The translations under genes and the position numbers were made by a program. From Ascaris suum (Eukaryota > Nematoda > Chromadorea > Rhabditida > Ascarididae), in the NCBI GenBank assembly GCA_013433145.1, contig CM024182.1, positions 992,001 to 1,056,000 of the forward strand: a DNA stretch of 64,000 bases, given 5' to 3'. This document shows, piece after piece, positions 1 to 13,369 of the stretch. The notes below the pieces were generated by a model, which did no database searches, was not told where the DNA came from, and saw nothing but the letters and a program-made list of their open reading frames with translations. How positions within the stretch are numbered: position 1 is the stretch's first letter; the number at the start of each line of letters is the position of its first letter.

Positions 1-1254
1 CCACTGCTATCTACATAAGGATAGAATTAAGCAACTCCATATAGCCAATATAAAGCTATCGAAAATTCAACAAGCTTTTCTATTTTTGCTTCCAATACGC
101 CTACTGGCGTGGTAGTACAACGCTTATTCATAATATTAGCCATTGCTGATGTATGCATTTTTCGAGACCGTTTCAGCATATTCCTTTTGATATCATCATA
201 TCACGAATGTCAACAGATGAGCTGGAGAGGTGACTTTAACGACGATTGAAATTGCGACCTATCTTCCTAACAGAAAAAGAATTTGGAATCTGCAACTTAT
301 GCAAAGGCTCATGATTTTTAAATCATTTGATCACCCACATGCATTCACAAACACTTACGCGATGTGCACATATTAGTTCATATCACCCGGATGCCAAACA
401 GGTGGGTGGCAGCAGCAAATTCCACATAATGAGCAGAAAAAAATCAGTGAGTGTGGCAGCATTTTCTTTGAGCTACAACTCATTGGGATTGCAAAATTAT
501 ATCCCGCAAAAACCTATGAGTGTAACAGAAAATGCTCTTTATATGGTTCACTTTATCGTTATTTTCACCCAGGAAAATACGGAGTGAAATCATTTTTCCA
601 AAGTAAAGTTTTGCGCTCTTCTGCACAACAATATTCACCGCAAAGATTAACGAATAGTGAAGATTTCCGATTCACCGTGTCAAAATCTGCCAGGTAGAGC
701 AATTTCATATAGATTGCTCAAAGAATTTTAGTCGCTTATTCTTTATATAATTTTAATTTCGTCCTTTGCTCAGCAACTTAACACTCTGTTATGCTAAAGA
801 TGAGGGTACTTTTCGATATTCGAACAAAACAATTAAGATCGACTCATTATCGATCAGCACCACAGCTGGAATGTCGCGTTTTTTCCCTTGCGTAGTGGTC
901 ATATAATTAATTAATCTTATTTCTCAATCGCTCATTCTCTCTCTTCAAAATGTCAGAATTTTGGCTCTTCCCAATCATTCTTGGGGCATTTATGGTGCTC
1001 ATTTGCTAAAATCTTTCTAAAACGTTATTCATATTTGCTTAACTTTCGACACGGTGTGTCGCAACGAACCTACTGTATCAGTTTTTTCGCGCCTTCTTTC
1101 TATACTCTGTACCTCAGCAACCCCGTTTCTCTGCAGCATTATATGACATACACTTCTATGCTTCTCATGATGATGAACCCATTTCATATTGTGTGCGCTG
1201 TCGATGTTGATGAACCTCATCTTGACGAACTCATGAATTTCTCATCCTGAGGAA
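1..1254. other. No gene recognised
   Basis: Short open frames at 327-587 (+) and 981-1250 (+) lack an ATG in good context, splice signals or any recognisable motif. I see no repeat structure here. Confidence 0.5.
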
Positions 1255-3005
1255 CTCAAAATGAAGATCAAAATAAGGATCAAAATGAAGAAGAAACTGA
1301 CGATTAAGATGAACATCAAAACGATGACAGATCAATTTGTACATCACTTTGATCATGATGGATCACTTTGATCTACTTTCATTTTGGTCTTCATTTTGAC
1401 CTTTATTTTGATCTATCTCCGTTTTGGTCCATTTTCATTTTGATCTGCCCTCCTTTTGATCTATCTTCATCCAATAGGTATCCATTTTGACCATTATTTT
1501 GATCTTCCTTTTCATCTTAATTTTGATCTCATTTTGGTCTTCATATTCGTTTGCATTCATTTTGAAATATCTTCATTTTTATGTATCTTCTTTTTTATCT
1601 TCATCCTGATGCTCATTTTCATCTCCCTTTTGATCTTTATTTTGAGGTATCTACATTTTCATCTGTTTTCATTTTGATCTCTCTTCCCTTTGACGGATCT
1701 TCACTTTGATCGATCGTCATTTTGATCTGTGTTCGCTTTGATCTATCTTCACTTTGATGAATTTTCATTTCCATCTGTCTTCAGTACCATCTATCTTCAT
1801 TTTGGCTTTCATTTTCATCCTCATTTTGATCTTCATTTTGACTTATCTTCTTCTTGATCTATCTCCACTTTCATCCATCTATATTTTGATCTTCTTATTG
1901 ATCCTCATTTTGATCTTCATCTGTTCTTCATTATGACCCATCTTCGTCTTGATCTATTTTGATTTTGATCTGTCTTCACTTCGATCAGTCGTCACTTTTT
2001 ATTCATTTTGGTCCTCATTTTGATCATTGTCTTGATCTTTAGTTTGACCTTCATTCTGGTCTTCATTTTGAACTGTCTTCGTTTTGATTTCCCTTTCTTT
2101 TGATCCATCTTCATTTTCATCTATCTTCGTTTGGTCTGTCTTGAATTTGATACATCTTCATTTTGATCTATTTTCGCTTTGATCCAATTTTATTTTGATC
2201 TGTCTTGAATGTGGTGTGTTTTCATTTTGATGAAGAATAAAGCGAGATCAAAGCGAAGAGAGGTCAAAGAGATTACCGATCAAAACGAGGATAGGTGAAA
2301 ATCATGATCAAAATGAGGACAAAGATGAAGGAAGAATGACGACAGATCGAGGTGAAGACAGATCAAAGTGCAGATAGGTCAAAGTGGGGATAGATCAAAG
2401 AGAAAATAGATCAGAATAAAGATCGATCAAAATGAAGACAGAACAAAATGATGACCGATCAAAATGAATGTCGATCAAGGTGAGGATCGATCAAACCGAA
2501 AACAGATCAGAATGGAGGTAGATCAAAAGGCAGGTAGATCAAAACGAAGACAGATCAAAATGAACGGAGGTGAAAACGAAGAACAAAATCAAGATGAAAG
2601 TGAAATCAAAATGAGGATCAACATGATGTTCAAAATGAAGACAGATCAAAATGATGATCGACCAGGGCGAAGATCGATCAAAGTGAAGATAGGTCAAAGT
2701 GAAGAGAGATCAAAACGAACAGGGATCAAAATGATGATCGAGCTAAATGAAGGTCGATGAAAGTGAAGGTAGATCAAAATGGAGACAGATCAAAACGAAG
2801 ACAGGTCAAGATGAAGAATAAAACGAGGATCAAAACAAAGGTCAAAAAGAAGATGAAGAAGAAGGTCAAAATGAATATAGATTAAAATTAAGATAGATCA
2901 AAATGAAGACACATCAAAATGAATATAGGTGACAATGAAGAACAGAACGAAGATGAAGATCAAAATGAGAGTCAAAATGAAGGTCAAAATGAAGTCGAAA
3001 AGTAA
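1255..3005. repeat. 16-bp minisatellite in alternating orientation
   Basis: A degenerate tandem repeat with unit GATCAAAATGAAGACA (16 bp; some 12-bp units such as GGTCAAAATGAA). The unit is in plus orientation at about 1255-1345, in reverse-complement orientation (TTCATTTTGATC) at about 1346-2232, and again in plus orientation from about 2233 to 3000. The two long arms (about 890 and 770 bp) could fold into one imperfect hairpin. The open frame at 2464-2760 is a by-product of the repeat, which rarely contains stops, and is not treated as a gene. Confidence 0.9.
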
Positions 3006-3580
3006 TTGAACGTGAAGCCGCTACCGGATACTACAATATGTATTAAGAAGCCAAATACATGCTCTAACGATCAAGATCTTATGTATTGCCTTTGCTGCCA
3101 GGGGCGCCGAAACGCTAATATCTATTTTTTGTTTTGCAATACTGTGCGTTACTAACTTCAACAAATCGGATTCATTTCGCAATCCACAGCGACACACTTC
3201 CCGTAACAACATGGTCTTCTTACAGTGCATCATGTAAAAATGTATATAATTTTGCATATAAGGTTGCACAAGGTTTTCATACATGAAATTAAAGAAATTT
3301 TAACTCAGTTTCCGGATCCTTGAGTCATTAAGTGCGGCAAGCCCTTCAAAAACAAGTAGCCTAGATTCTGGTGGTACCCCTTATTTCTTCTATCGTGTAT
3401 CCACTGCACATTGTCTTTGAATCTTGTCCTGTATCGATAACACATGGTCATCTCACAATGGTTCACGTGAAAATGCATGTAATTTTAGAGCGTTTAGCTC
3501 AGTATACAACATATACGTAGCTTTATAAAGAGGTAAGGGCTATCTTGTGCAACATGTGCAGTTACTTCCTATTTTTCTTA
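3006..3580. other. No gene recognised
   Basis: AT-rich sequence with no exon-like open frame, no clear splice pairs and no repeat. Confidence 0.45.
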
Positions 3581-3584
3581 TACT

Positions 3585-3790
3585 CATTTTTACCTGGAGT
3601 TCCTTTTTTCATTTCCATTTTTTTCTACTTCTCTCTCCATTTTTAGATAAGTTGTCTATATGGCTTCTTATAATGACAGAGTTATGCGTTTTGTTCTGAC
3701 GATGGCCCGCGCATAACTCAGGTGCACACGTCAACGGATAAGGGCCGAAACGTTGTCACCTTTTTTTCTTATACATAATGTAGTCGTATC
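3585..3790 (+). repeat. Short dispersed repeat, copy 1
   Basis: About 110-200 bp here resemble 38560-38735 on the same strand. Shared blocks include CTCATTTTTACCT upstream, TAATGACAG, CATAACTCA/TATAACTCA, and GAAACGTTGTCAC/GAACGTTATCAC. Copy 1 is the more complete; copy 2 lacks about 30 bp in the middle. The GGGCCGAAACGTT block is the kind of sequence seen at the ends of Penelope-like elements in many animals (family knowledge), but no reverse-transcriptase frame is visible nearby, so membership is an inference. Confidence 0.5.
3679..3760 (+). ncRNA. Hammerhead-ribozyme-like core
   Basis: CTGACGA (3696-3702) matches the CUGANGA core. GGCCC (3704-3708) can pair with GGGCC (3742-3746) as stem II, followed by GAAA (3747-3750), then CGTTG and GTC at 3755-3757 as a very short stem III with a candidate cleavage triplet. 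Stem I is poorly paired, which weakens the call. A perfect 10-bp inverted repeat, GAGTTATGCG (3679-3688) and CGCATAACTC (3710-3719), overlaps the core and could form a competing hairpin. Activity is unknown. Confidence 0.35.
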
Positions 3791-6700
3791 TTACCTTTTG
3801 CATTCTTAACATCTAGTCTCATAACAGTCGTCTATTTCTTCCGCGTTTACGCTCACGATAGGCTTCCCTTCGCCTTAACTTCTTTTTTAATTCTGTCCTA
3901 CTAGAGCAGCGTTTTCCTCTTGATCCCTACGAATATTTTATACATATTGGACTCTCCATCATTACGTTTGCATTCACCCATTTGTGTATGACTTATCTAA
4001 TTACACGTTTGCTGGCTTGTTTATTATTCTATTTCAAAATCTTTTATGTAAATTTTATTGCGTTTTACTCGCTTCTTATTCAAGCAAATAAAGTTTAAAA
4101 TAACTCAAAGTTACGGCTTCATTTGTTTTCTTTTAGAGAAACTTAAGAATAAGAGTCTGTTTATATACCTCCTCTTCTCTTTTATAAAATCTTAAAAAAC
4201 TATTATAAATCGTTCCCATGAGCATCTTCATTCAGTAAATATTTCGTACTCTCAAAAGTATTGATTTACTTCCATCTTCTATCATAAATCCTCACCATAA
4301 ATATTTCTATCGTCTTTCTTCATTCATTTACAACCGTACGGAAGAACGCTTTTATCACTCGTTTACTATCGTAGATTTTTCTTTGCTAATATTCTTGTTC
4401 ATGGAAAATCTCTCGCTTTACTAAATGGAATATTATACATAATTTCTTTAGTATCGTTGAATGTTTGTCTCTCAACTGTCCAAATTGATCTGATTCACTC
4501 GTGTCTTTTTTTTTCTCAGGATTGTTTATCGTTTAAATTCACGCTTCCTTTTGCAATGGTTTATAACTGATCGATGTCTCATCGTAATTGAAGAATACGC
4601 CTTTATAACTCCCATTTGCGATGTATTCATTCCTTTTATGAATAATACCTTTTTTAATCAATCAATAAGTATCACCTGCCCATTTGTATTATTGTTTTTT
4701 CGCCTCTCTCCTTTCAAAAATTTTTATTAGAAACCATTTTTAGACAGATTGAGAGTATATATGATTGAATTTTATGCTTCGAAAAGGAAGCAAGCGGTTG
4801 TTGGCTTGAAGTCAAGGTGTATTATACAGAGTGTTTTTCATCTGATGAATGCTATATTAGCGAAACAGATGAAACAGATTGATATCTTTGCCATCTTATT
4901 CGTGTGCATTTACCTCCTATAAGAGCTCGACGATACGTTTGCACATCAATAACCCCCTACGTAAGCGGTTGGTTAAAAGATATAACTTCTATAAGGTGTA
5001 AGTTTAATCTGCAAGATAAATGCTGTGTTTTCATCGCCCATCATTGAACGATCCAAATGGGATATGCAACTCGCAACACTTTTTTTGCGTATGAAATATA
5101 GTAAGTGCTCTATTATTACCCTTACTCGGTATATCGTTGTTTAGATTTATTAGCCATTAAGTTTTCTTATGCTACAATGGTGGTCATTTTCTTTTGGACT
5201 CATTCATATTCATTCTTCGAGCATCACTTAAACGTTACGAAAACGATACATATAATTTTATCCGATGAAGTCGCAAGGTTTTTTCAACATCCTGCATTTG
5301 ATTACCATACGTTGGTGCATGAAAACACTAGTTAAGTAATCGCAATCATTGAAAGAATTTGGAGCGATGGATTTACAAAAGAAAGGACAAAATCCGCTAG
5401 TATAATATACGGTTCGGAATAGCGGACACAATCAACATAGAGCTTTAGATGCTTGAAATGCTATAATATTCTGGGGAAATATAGCAATTTTGAAGAAGCA
5501 AAATTTAAATTTAGTAGGATTTTGTTGACTGAAATTTTAATACCTCCACGTTCCTCACATTTTATCTTCAACACCTTCAACACAGGAAGAACAGTTTCTC
5601 TTTAATGTTGTCTGAAATCATAGTTTCCTTTATTCTAACAGCGATTGTTGGGCTCATATCTTCTTTATTGTCAATGATGCCTAAACAAGCGCGAAGTGAT
5701 CACCTCTTATCAACCTATCACAGTTATACTATTTGTTTCATATTAAACCGTCGTCTCCCGCTTCGGCGTCCATTGGGTTAACATTCTTACTCATTCATAT
5801 TCATTACCTTCCGCAATTTTCATCTCGATAAATTCCTTTTCAACGTTTGCTTGCCATCGAAATACTTTTGTAATATGTCGATTCATTCTTTCTATTGTTA
5901 AGGCTCTTATGCTGATATGAGTGAACTCTAGGATAGGCCGTTTTGGTTGGTTGCCGCTTTTGCAGTTTTTTCCCCACCAAAATCGATCAAGGTTGTTTAA
6001 AAATCACGAAAAACCTCGCGTTCCTCTCGTCTAATTATCCCTGCCCCTTAACCAAATTTCAACTGGTTGTTGAAAGGAGAAACGACGGGAATTTTTTAAC
6101 AACAAAACTTAAGCATTACTATCAAACATTTCATAAAGTTTCCCCATAAAGACTCATTACGTTTAAAGCGGTTTAAAATTCGTGAGTAGAAATTAATGTG
6201 TATGAAAAATGCTGAACAGTTTTTAGCGGTGTGATACTCTCTTGAAAAATGACAGTTCATCTGGAACTAAGACCCTGTTGGACAAAAGTTCGAAAATCCA
6301 CGCCATATTTATGTTGTTTTAAATCTGTGCTCCTGGATGGGGCAATTAAGCAGGATTGGGATATATCTTTGCACAGTTATCAACTTGCAAGATTTACTTC
6401 ATTCAATAATGCATTCAGTACGAATGAATCGATGATGACTCTTCCTGTCGCTTCTACTTCAGCTTTGGCGAAAAAGTGTAACGTTGTGTAAAGGCTAGGG
6501 TTTAGGCTCGTCAGCTACCCAATGGTCGATTCATCATTGTTTCCCTTAGAAGTAATGTCGGGGCTTACTTCACCACCCACATCCTCCTGATATTAATGAA
6601 TCACGTGGTTCATAGGACGAAGCCAAGAAGTCTGGTCGGAGCATACTTACAACGAAGTGTGCAGTAACCAATGCGGAACGCTCAATGATAATGAGCTTAT

Positions 6701-8403
6701 TCTTTGTTAACGTAAATGTGCACTCGAACACAATATAATAGCATGGTTAATTGCATATTTATTTCAATAATAAGCTTTTTTTTAATGTTTACATATTGAA
6801 ATTTTATACAGTTATATGATGTTGTCGCAATTGCAAATGAAGCAACGAATATTTCAAAAAAAAAAAAACAATCCATTAAAAAATAACAATTCAGCAAGAA
6901 TTATCGAAAAACGCTACGATAAAACAATGATAACAAATAAATACCCGTATGCAAATCAACTGAATACTATCTGAAATTAAAATTCAAATTATAAACCTCC
7001 TAATTTACAGATAACCTTTTGTATTCGAGTAAGGAAAAATATTTGAAAACATTTCACATAGAGGGAAAATATTTAAAACTACAGAAAACAAAGATTATAT
7101 TTAAAGCATGAATATTTCAATATACAACTTTATAGAGGAGATATTATGGATCCTTAAATGAGAAACACGAAAAAACATCATGCAAAAAAAACCCCGTGAA
7201 ATATAATGAAACGTTCAGATTAGAGTCAAAGTAAATGCAAAAAAAAAAATTGGTATAAAAAATATGAGTAGAAAAAATTTAGTTATTTATCTAATCGAAC
7301 GAAAAAGTATTTAAATAATTTCTTCACGGATAATACACTTATCTATGAGCGTTTTATATTTCTTGAGCGCTAAAATTAAATTTCCTTACATACTTGAGAA
7401 TTGAATTCATAAGTAGCTATCAGATGCAATATCAGTGTCTTTTTTTTTCGAGAATTCGTTTAGAATAAAAAAAAAAGAGCTCAACTCGGCTGAGTAAGAA
7501 TTTCTGTCGATATTTTGAAATTTATTTAGGTGAATTTATTTGAAACGAAACCAATCAAAAATAATATGATATTTTCAGCCAGGAAAAAAACGATTGCAGG
7601 TAGGTGTTGGCTATTAGTGATTTTGCTGATAAGGAAAGTTGCAGTCCAAGATAGAAAAGTCTATTAGAAAGTGTCAACCTGTGCAGGTGAGAAGTGCTAA
7701 TTGTACGGGCATTGCGTATTAGAAATCACTCATTAATTTGATACATGATTTTTTTAAGTGGTGGCGAAAGGAAAAGGAACATATGCACAACTCTGTTAGT
7801 TATAAAGACAATTAGAGGAGTATATTTGCAAAAGTATCCTTTTTTGATTCTAACTGATATTATTCATGAGAAGCTTCATTATCTAAAGTTTATTAGGAAG
7901 AACGAATGTAGACTCCTTGGGATGTGAAATATAAACTTAAAAACAAACCTTTTTTTAAAAAAAAATCGGTTCAGTCACGACAAATCCACAAAAGATGAAA
8001 TACAATGAGAAAAATGGCATCGTCGTAGCGATCTCAACGACAGATGAAATGGACAATGGACTAACTGATAATAAGATTGTTTATAGGTTGTTCAGTTGAA
8101 TTGATAAAGTTGAAAAATTGTGCAGAAGAATTACTGAGATTCTAGAATTGTAAAGCATCAATAAACCTTCGCAGAAGTGGGAAAACGACACTAAGAATCT
8201 ATTACCAGGTTAAAGATGACTTGTTGCCGGCAAATGGATAGCAATTATCAGGCTATCTGCTGTCATTAATTCTTAACCGACTAGCCGGTTGGTAATAAAA
8301 TCATAAAATTTTAAGCCTTCGCATGACTCATCATGTCGGAATTAACATAAGGGCTGTGTTAGATCGACCACAACAGTATAATTCAGCAGCCTAAGAAACA
8401 ACC
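3791..8403. other. Gene-poor stretch
   Basis: No exon with convincing acceptor, donor and open frame was found on either strand. Open frames at 5105-5335, 5943-6149, 6249-6491 and 7745-7927 are short, mostly lack an ATG start and show no motif. The sequence is rich in A- and T-runs. Confidence 0.45.
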
Positions 8404-11400
8404 TCAAAAATATTGCTGACAATAGCGTTCTTGTAATGTTTCGACGGCAATCCATTGCTTAAATTGTCGAACATGGCGATTATATCGTCGTTTACAAATC
8501 GGACTTCCGTCGTTTGAAAATTCACGCTCCAAAATCGGTAAACATAGCCGAAATAAGTATAAATTTTCAACATCCATGATCGTCTGAGGATTCACATTGT
8601 AGTCCTTTAGTCGTGAGAGGCAAGGAAACTCATTTAATGAGACGCGGACAGATAACTGAAAAAAAAAAATTCATCATTGTGCAGAACACTTCATTTAGGC
8701 TATCGAAAAAAAAAAGCTTTAAGAATAGACATATTGTTAACGTCTTAGACTATTCGTATAATATCGAAAACGATTCACTTCTTTTCTACTCTTCCGGATA
8801 GAACGGAATAAAGAAGAATGCGGTGTTATATACCTCTTTGAGATTCGGCCATAGAACACCTTCACTATTACAAGTGACGCAATGTACATGAACGCTATCC
8901 TCTTGCACACTGCCGTTAAGTGATCGAAGATAACATTGAAATGCGTGCCATCGCCCGAGGTCCATACTGGACAGACCGGCTAGAATCAACTCTACGATAC
9001 TCGCGTCTACCTGAAAATGGAATCCAGGTAAACGATAATAGGTTTTTCTCATTTGTAAAGTTCTGGTCTCTCCACCCTCATTCCTCTACAATTCGACAGG
9101 CATATCATTGTTATTCTCACATTATCACTGACTTCCCTTTAACAAGTGAAAAACTATACCACGAAAGTGAGCATAATATGTGCATTTGCATACTTCTGGG
9201 TTTCACAACTAATAAATATGCAAATTAAGGCGTTTATATTTTAACTTATCCGACAATCCTGTAAACTTTCTACATAAGACTCATTTTGTTAGCAACTTGA
9301 CCAGTATCAAAAAGTCCAATCGATAGATGTGAAACACATGAACTTCTAGATGCAAGATGATATGAAATGACTAGAAACAGGCACTTATAATATGACAAAA
9401 ACTAAAGAAATCTAAAAAAAAAAAGACCAAATATATGAACAATCTTCGGTCTCTATACTATACTGGATGAATAGGATACATAAAGATCTAATAATGTGGA
9501 AAATCATACAACGATAGTAAATGCTTATTGCAATAAAACGATAAATATGTAGTAAATGCAAATAAATGAGAAAAAAAATAATGAGCTGTTATAATGAAGG
9601 AACCTCAATGAAGCTACTCACCGTAATGGTGTGTGCTCTTCGTCCAAACATCCGAATTGCTTCAAATATTTTTTGGACATCTCTCGACGTCCATCTGTCA
9701 TTAACGATTATCGTAACATTATGTGCATTTAATTGAAATAGGATTTGTGCACTTGGATGCTCATATAATTCACCTGTAATTTAGATACCTGGTTTATGTA
9801 ATGCATTTAGTATGCTACGAAAAGAGAAATACAAGGTAAAATAAGGTAGAAATTATTGCTTCGTTAATGTAATACATTTAATATGCTATGAGGGGAGAAA
9901 AAAATAGGTACAAAATTCCACATAAAATGAAATGGACATAACCGGCAATATGATGATTAAATTATTGACGTAGAAAACAAGAATGAACGTATTGACACTC
10001 ATTTTCAATTGAATAGAAATCGCAAGAAACTTTTCAACATCTTTGATGGTGATATTTCCTCAAATCTCTGAGAAATTCATTGATGAAATATTTCTGAGCT
10101 TCAAGGCGCCCTTTTTAATAAATTTTGGCGCAAAGCGCAAAAAAAAGAAGTTTGTCATAAAAAGTTCTTATGACATCAAAGTCACTGATATGTTAGGAGA
10201 AAGATTTGAAGGCTTCTCGAAAGTATTCTAATTTTCGGGATTTTAATCCTCAAAAATCCTGAGATCCTCAGAATCCTCAGTGTTTCGGTTATCCCAAGTA
10301 AAGTTTCTACTGCGTCCAATTTCCTAATATGACATTTTTAAAAGTATTTCAACAAAAAATTTCCCCTTAATAATCGATAGAAGGAAATTATTTTTGAAAT
10401 ATCATCATCAATATCTTCATATTCTTTGACAAATTTTTTTCGAAGTGAGTAAAATTTTCGCACTAATTTTCACAACAATCCAACTCCCCAAACGTTATTC
10501 CGTAATAACTAAAATATTTCGTGAAAAAAAAAGAAGTTAAATAAATCCACACATTTGTGTTATTATTTCATAACTTTCAGATTCTAATTGAAAAACTTTT
10601 GCACAGCTTTAGAGCTGAATTCACGATCGCAAATCACAATCACTTAATATTAAAATTTTCAAATTAGGGCCATTGAGCCCACTAACAATAAAATAATTTG
10701 AAATTTTTGGAATTTTAATGGCAAAAATACAAAACAGCGGAAAGATATAATAAAAATCAAAAGCACAATATTCACCATCCGCTCCATTTAATTCGCGCAG
10801 TAATATACGTGTATCCAATCGATGTACATCCAAATATAGAATATCGTCGAAACGATGATTGATTAGCTCGTTCCATTGCTTACATACTCTCTTCCATTTG
10901 ATTAAATCGAATGGTGTACAAAAATCAAATATTTTCGTCCTAAATAATAAGCCTATTATTTTCATATTTGTTGCTTCTTTAAATTTAGGAGTGTCAATCG
11001 AAAACTGTGCCTCTTTGAATTGACTGAACATCTGTTTTTCAAAATAAAAATCCTAACTTCTTCCGGTGAATTCTCAGGAAATTTCTAACTTTCAGCTAAT
11101 ATGCAAGAGAAAACGAATTTAGCAACCTACATGGTGTTGAGGAATGATAGAGAGAGCGGAAATGAGCAATTTTACTACTACAAGGAATGTTCAGTTATGC
11201 GGAAAGAAAAAAAAATGAAGAAGAAAAAGTCGCAATGACGATTTTCATTAAAATAACTCTCAGAGCACGAGTATTTTACGATTTCATGAAAATTTCATTT
11301 GTTTGCATTCCAAAAGAATTAATTAAAAACTTATACTTAAAGGGAATGTTGTTTGCATTGCAATTGCAATACTTATTGCAAATATTTCATTTTTCTATTA

Positions 11401-12649
11401 CAAGACAAGATGATGCATTAAACAGATTTTGCACAATTGAATGGGGAATAATTTCTATATTGCATGTTCAATCATTCATTGAGATTTTCAAAAAAACCGT
11501 GTCTGGTAGCAAATCGATAATATATTTTTCATCCAATTATATTCAACAAAAACTAGACATTTCTCATAGTTTTCCGTTTCATGCACCTCATGATTCCGTT
11601 AAATAAGTTCTTCCACAGAAATTTGCTACGTATAATTCCGTAAATTCCTCATAAAAACAATTTTGTTCGCCAATTTTCCATAAAAACGAATCTTCGGGAT
11701 ATTAGCGTATGTACCCTATTCATTTGATTTACATCGATATTACACTCTAATGAGGAGAAAAAACGCGTTACTGATATGATTAGCCATCAGAATGGTTCAT
11801 CGAGTGATGAGATAACATGAAGGAAAGACATTTATTTGAGCTAAAACAATCTTCTTTTAAAGAATTGCCCGAATTTTAAGGTATATTTCTAATATTTGGA
11901 GTGTCTGTGCTAAGTGCAAGAAAAATCTCAATCAACTAACGTTAGGAAAGATTGCTATATTTCTCAATTCCGAGATTCTCAATGGAAAATCACCCGTTTG
12001 CGCCTTTACTTTTCCCTAAATAATATGAAATATATGAGGTTGATATTAAGATGTGATATTCGTTATCTAATGCGCATAGATGAGATCGCAGGTAGTTATA
12101 ATCTATTGTCAACAATCGTAGGTTACTATAGGCTAAAAGCAATTCCATTGTTTGCATTTTTTTCTAACGGCCTAATTTACTTAGCCTATAAGATAGATTA
12201 AAGTTGAAGAATAACAGAGTTCGTTAAGTTTCACGGATTCATTTTTCTATACGAAAAGAAAGGATTTCAGGTAGAAGACAATACGTTGAAAGCTTTCTCT
12301 ACGCAAATGATTAATCCCATTATGCAAATAATGCTTCATCATATAAGAATCATTAATAATATGTAGAGTATATTTTCTTTCATATGAATATCTGATAAAT
12401 TTATGCAAATTATGCAACCGTATAAATTTGAATATGAAGAGAATATAGACTATATGAGAATGTAGTATAGGTGAAAAATCCTTTTATGAAAAAAAAAATA
12501 TATTACCACACTGCTTCTGGTAGTTGAATTTCTTCTTTTCCGACAAAGAACCTTTTCTTGCTCCTTGATGAGAGAAAGTTCGACTCGTTTATGAATTTTC
12601 GTTGAAATTGATGAAATCTTCGTCCAACGAATTGTTTCAACGATGTCAT
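8404..12649 (-). CDS. F-box protein, five exons (gene A)
   Basis: Model, minus strand: exons 12649-12507, 10939-10776, 9773-9622, 9010-8834 and 8583-8404, giving 271 codons plus stop. Every junction keeps phase. The ATG directly follows a CATTGCAG acceptor, as at a nematode trans-splice site. The F-box spans about residues 43-85: LPEAVW at the end of exon 1, then TKIFDFCTPFDLIKWKRVCK in exon 2. F-box proteins bind Skp1 and bring substrates to SCF ubiquitin ligases; the substrate is presumably bound by residues 103-271, which have no domain I can name. That region carries the motifs WTSRDVQKIFEAI, VDASIVELILAG, WPNLKE and a C-terminal ERYCQQYF. Paralogue B has the same exon 2 (164 nt) and exon 3 (152 nt) lengths, phases and these motifs, which supports the model strongly. 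Antisense open frames here are shadows. No poly(A) signal was obvious. Confidence 0.82.
10225..10292. repeat. Degenerate AATCCT(CA) repeat
   Basis: Short imperfect repeats of AATCCT and CCTCAG within the intron between exons 2 and 3 of F-box gene A. No function is suggested. Confidence 0.4.
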
Positions 12650-13316
12650 CTGCAATGAAAATATTCAACTCTGTTGATGCTGAAAGAAACGTTAGGAGAT
12701 CGCTAAAGTATATTCGAACGAATGGTAAACAATAATACTGAGCATATATCGCCGAAGTTTATATTTCAGTAAGAGAGAATGAAATGATTGTCTCTCTTTA
12801 TATGGTTTTAATGACAGGTTTTGAAGGCGTAACAACGATGGGAAAGCCGAAGCCAACCTATCATTTACTAGATGCTTAAACTAGTCCTCTTAAGAGAAAG
12901 GCAATTTCTGCGATAAATTATGAAAAATTGCTCGAATATCCTTGAAAAAATCATGAGCGATTTATTTCAATTTCTTCTGAGGCAAAATTTCGACGACGAA
13001 TATAATAGAAGGAGGCATTTCTGATCAATCGTTTACGTTAACGTTCAAAAGAATCAAGAGATATAACTTTGAGGGAAAGCATTGAAAGCAAAAGCACCGA
13101 TAAACCAATAAAATAACGAAAATTAATTCAATGCACTTAGAGCGGCAATATTGAACAACGAAAGTAAGACATAGCTAAAACTATGGAAAAATATATTATA
13201 CATGGAAAAAAAATTTGCAGCGAAATATATTAAAAATTACATGTACAGCAAACAACGCGCAAGCAAATGGGATAGCAAAGACTCCATTCTATTGAGCTTG
13301 TTGCAGCTTACGCCAA
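12650..13316. other. Upstream region of F-box gene A
   Basis: Holds the acceptor ending at 12650 and, further 5' on the minus strand, a second acceptor (TTTCTTTCAG, about 12680). No promoter motif or other gene was recognised. Confidence 0.4.
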
Positions 13317-13347
13317 GGTTCGAGGTTGAAAAATTTGTCCTCGAACC
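13317..13347. other. Perfect 9-bp hairpin
   Basis: GGTTCGAGG (13317-13325) and CCTCGAACC (13339-13347) are perfect inverted arms with a 13-nt loop. It lies 23 nt beyond the stop codon of the minus-strand secreted-peptide candidate, so it would fall in that gene's 3' UTR. Its role is unknown. Confidence 0.6.
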
Positions 13348-13369
13348 CGCTCATGCCTCTTAACTTCCG

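Noticed and set aside
2464..2760. 98-residue charged open frame
   Set aside because: It lies wholly inside the 16-bp minisatellite; the repeat simply contains few stops in this orientation.
8920..9228. 102-residue plus-strand open frame
   Set aside because: Mostly antisense of F-box gene A exon 4, with no splice support of its own.
12450..12668. 72-residue minus-strand frame over F-box gene A exon 1
   Set aside because: A neighbouring frame starts with ATG at the acceptor, ends in LPEAVW and joins exon 2 in phase, so this frame is a shadow.
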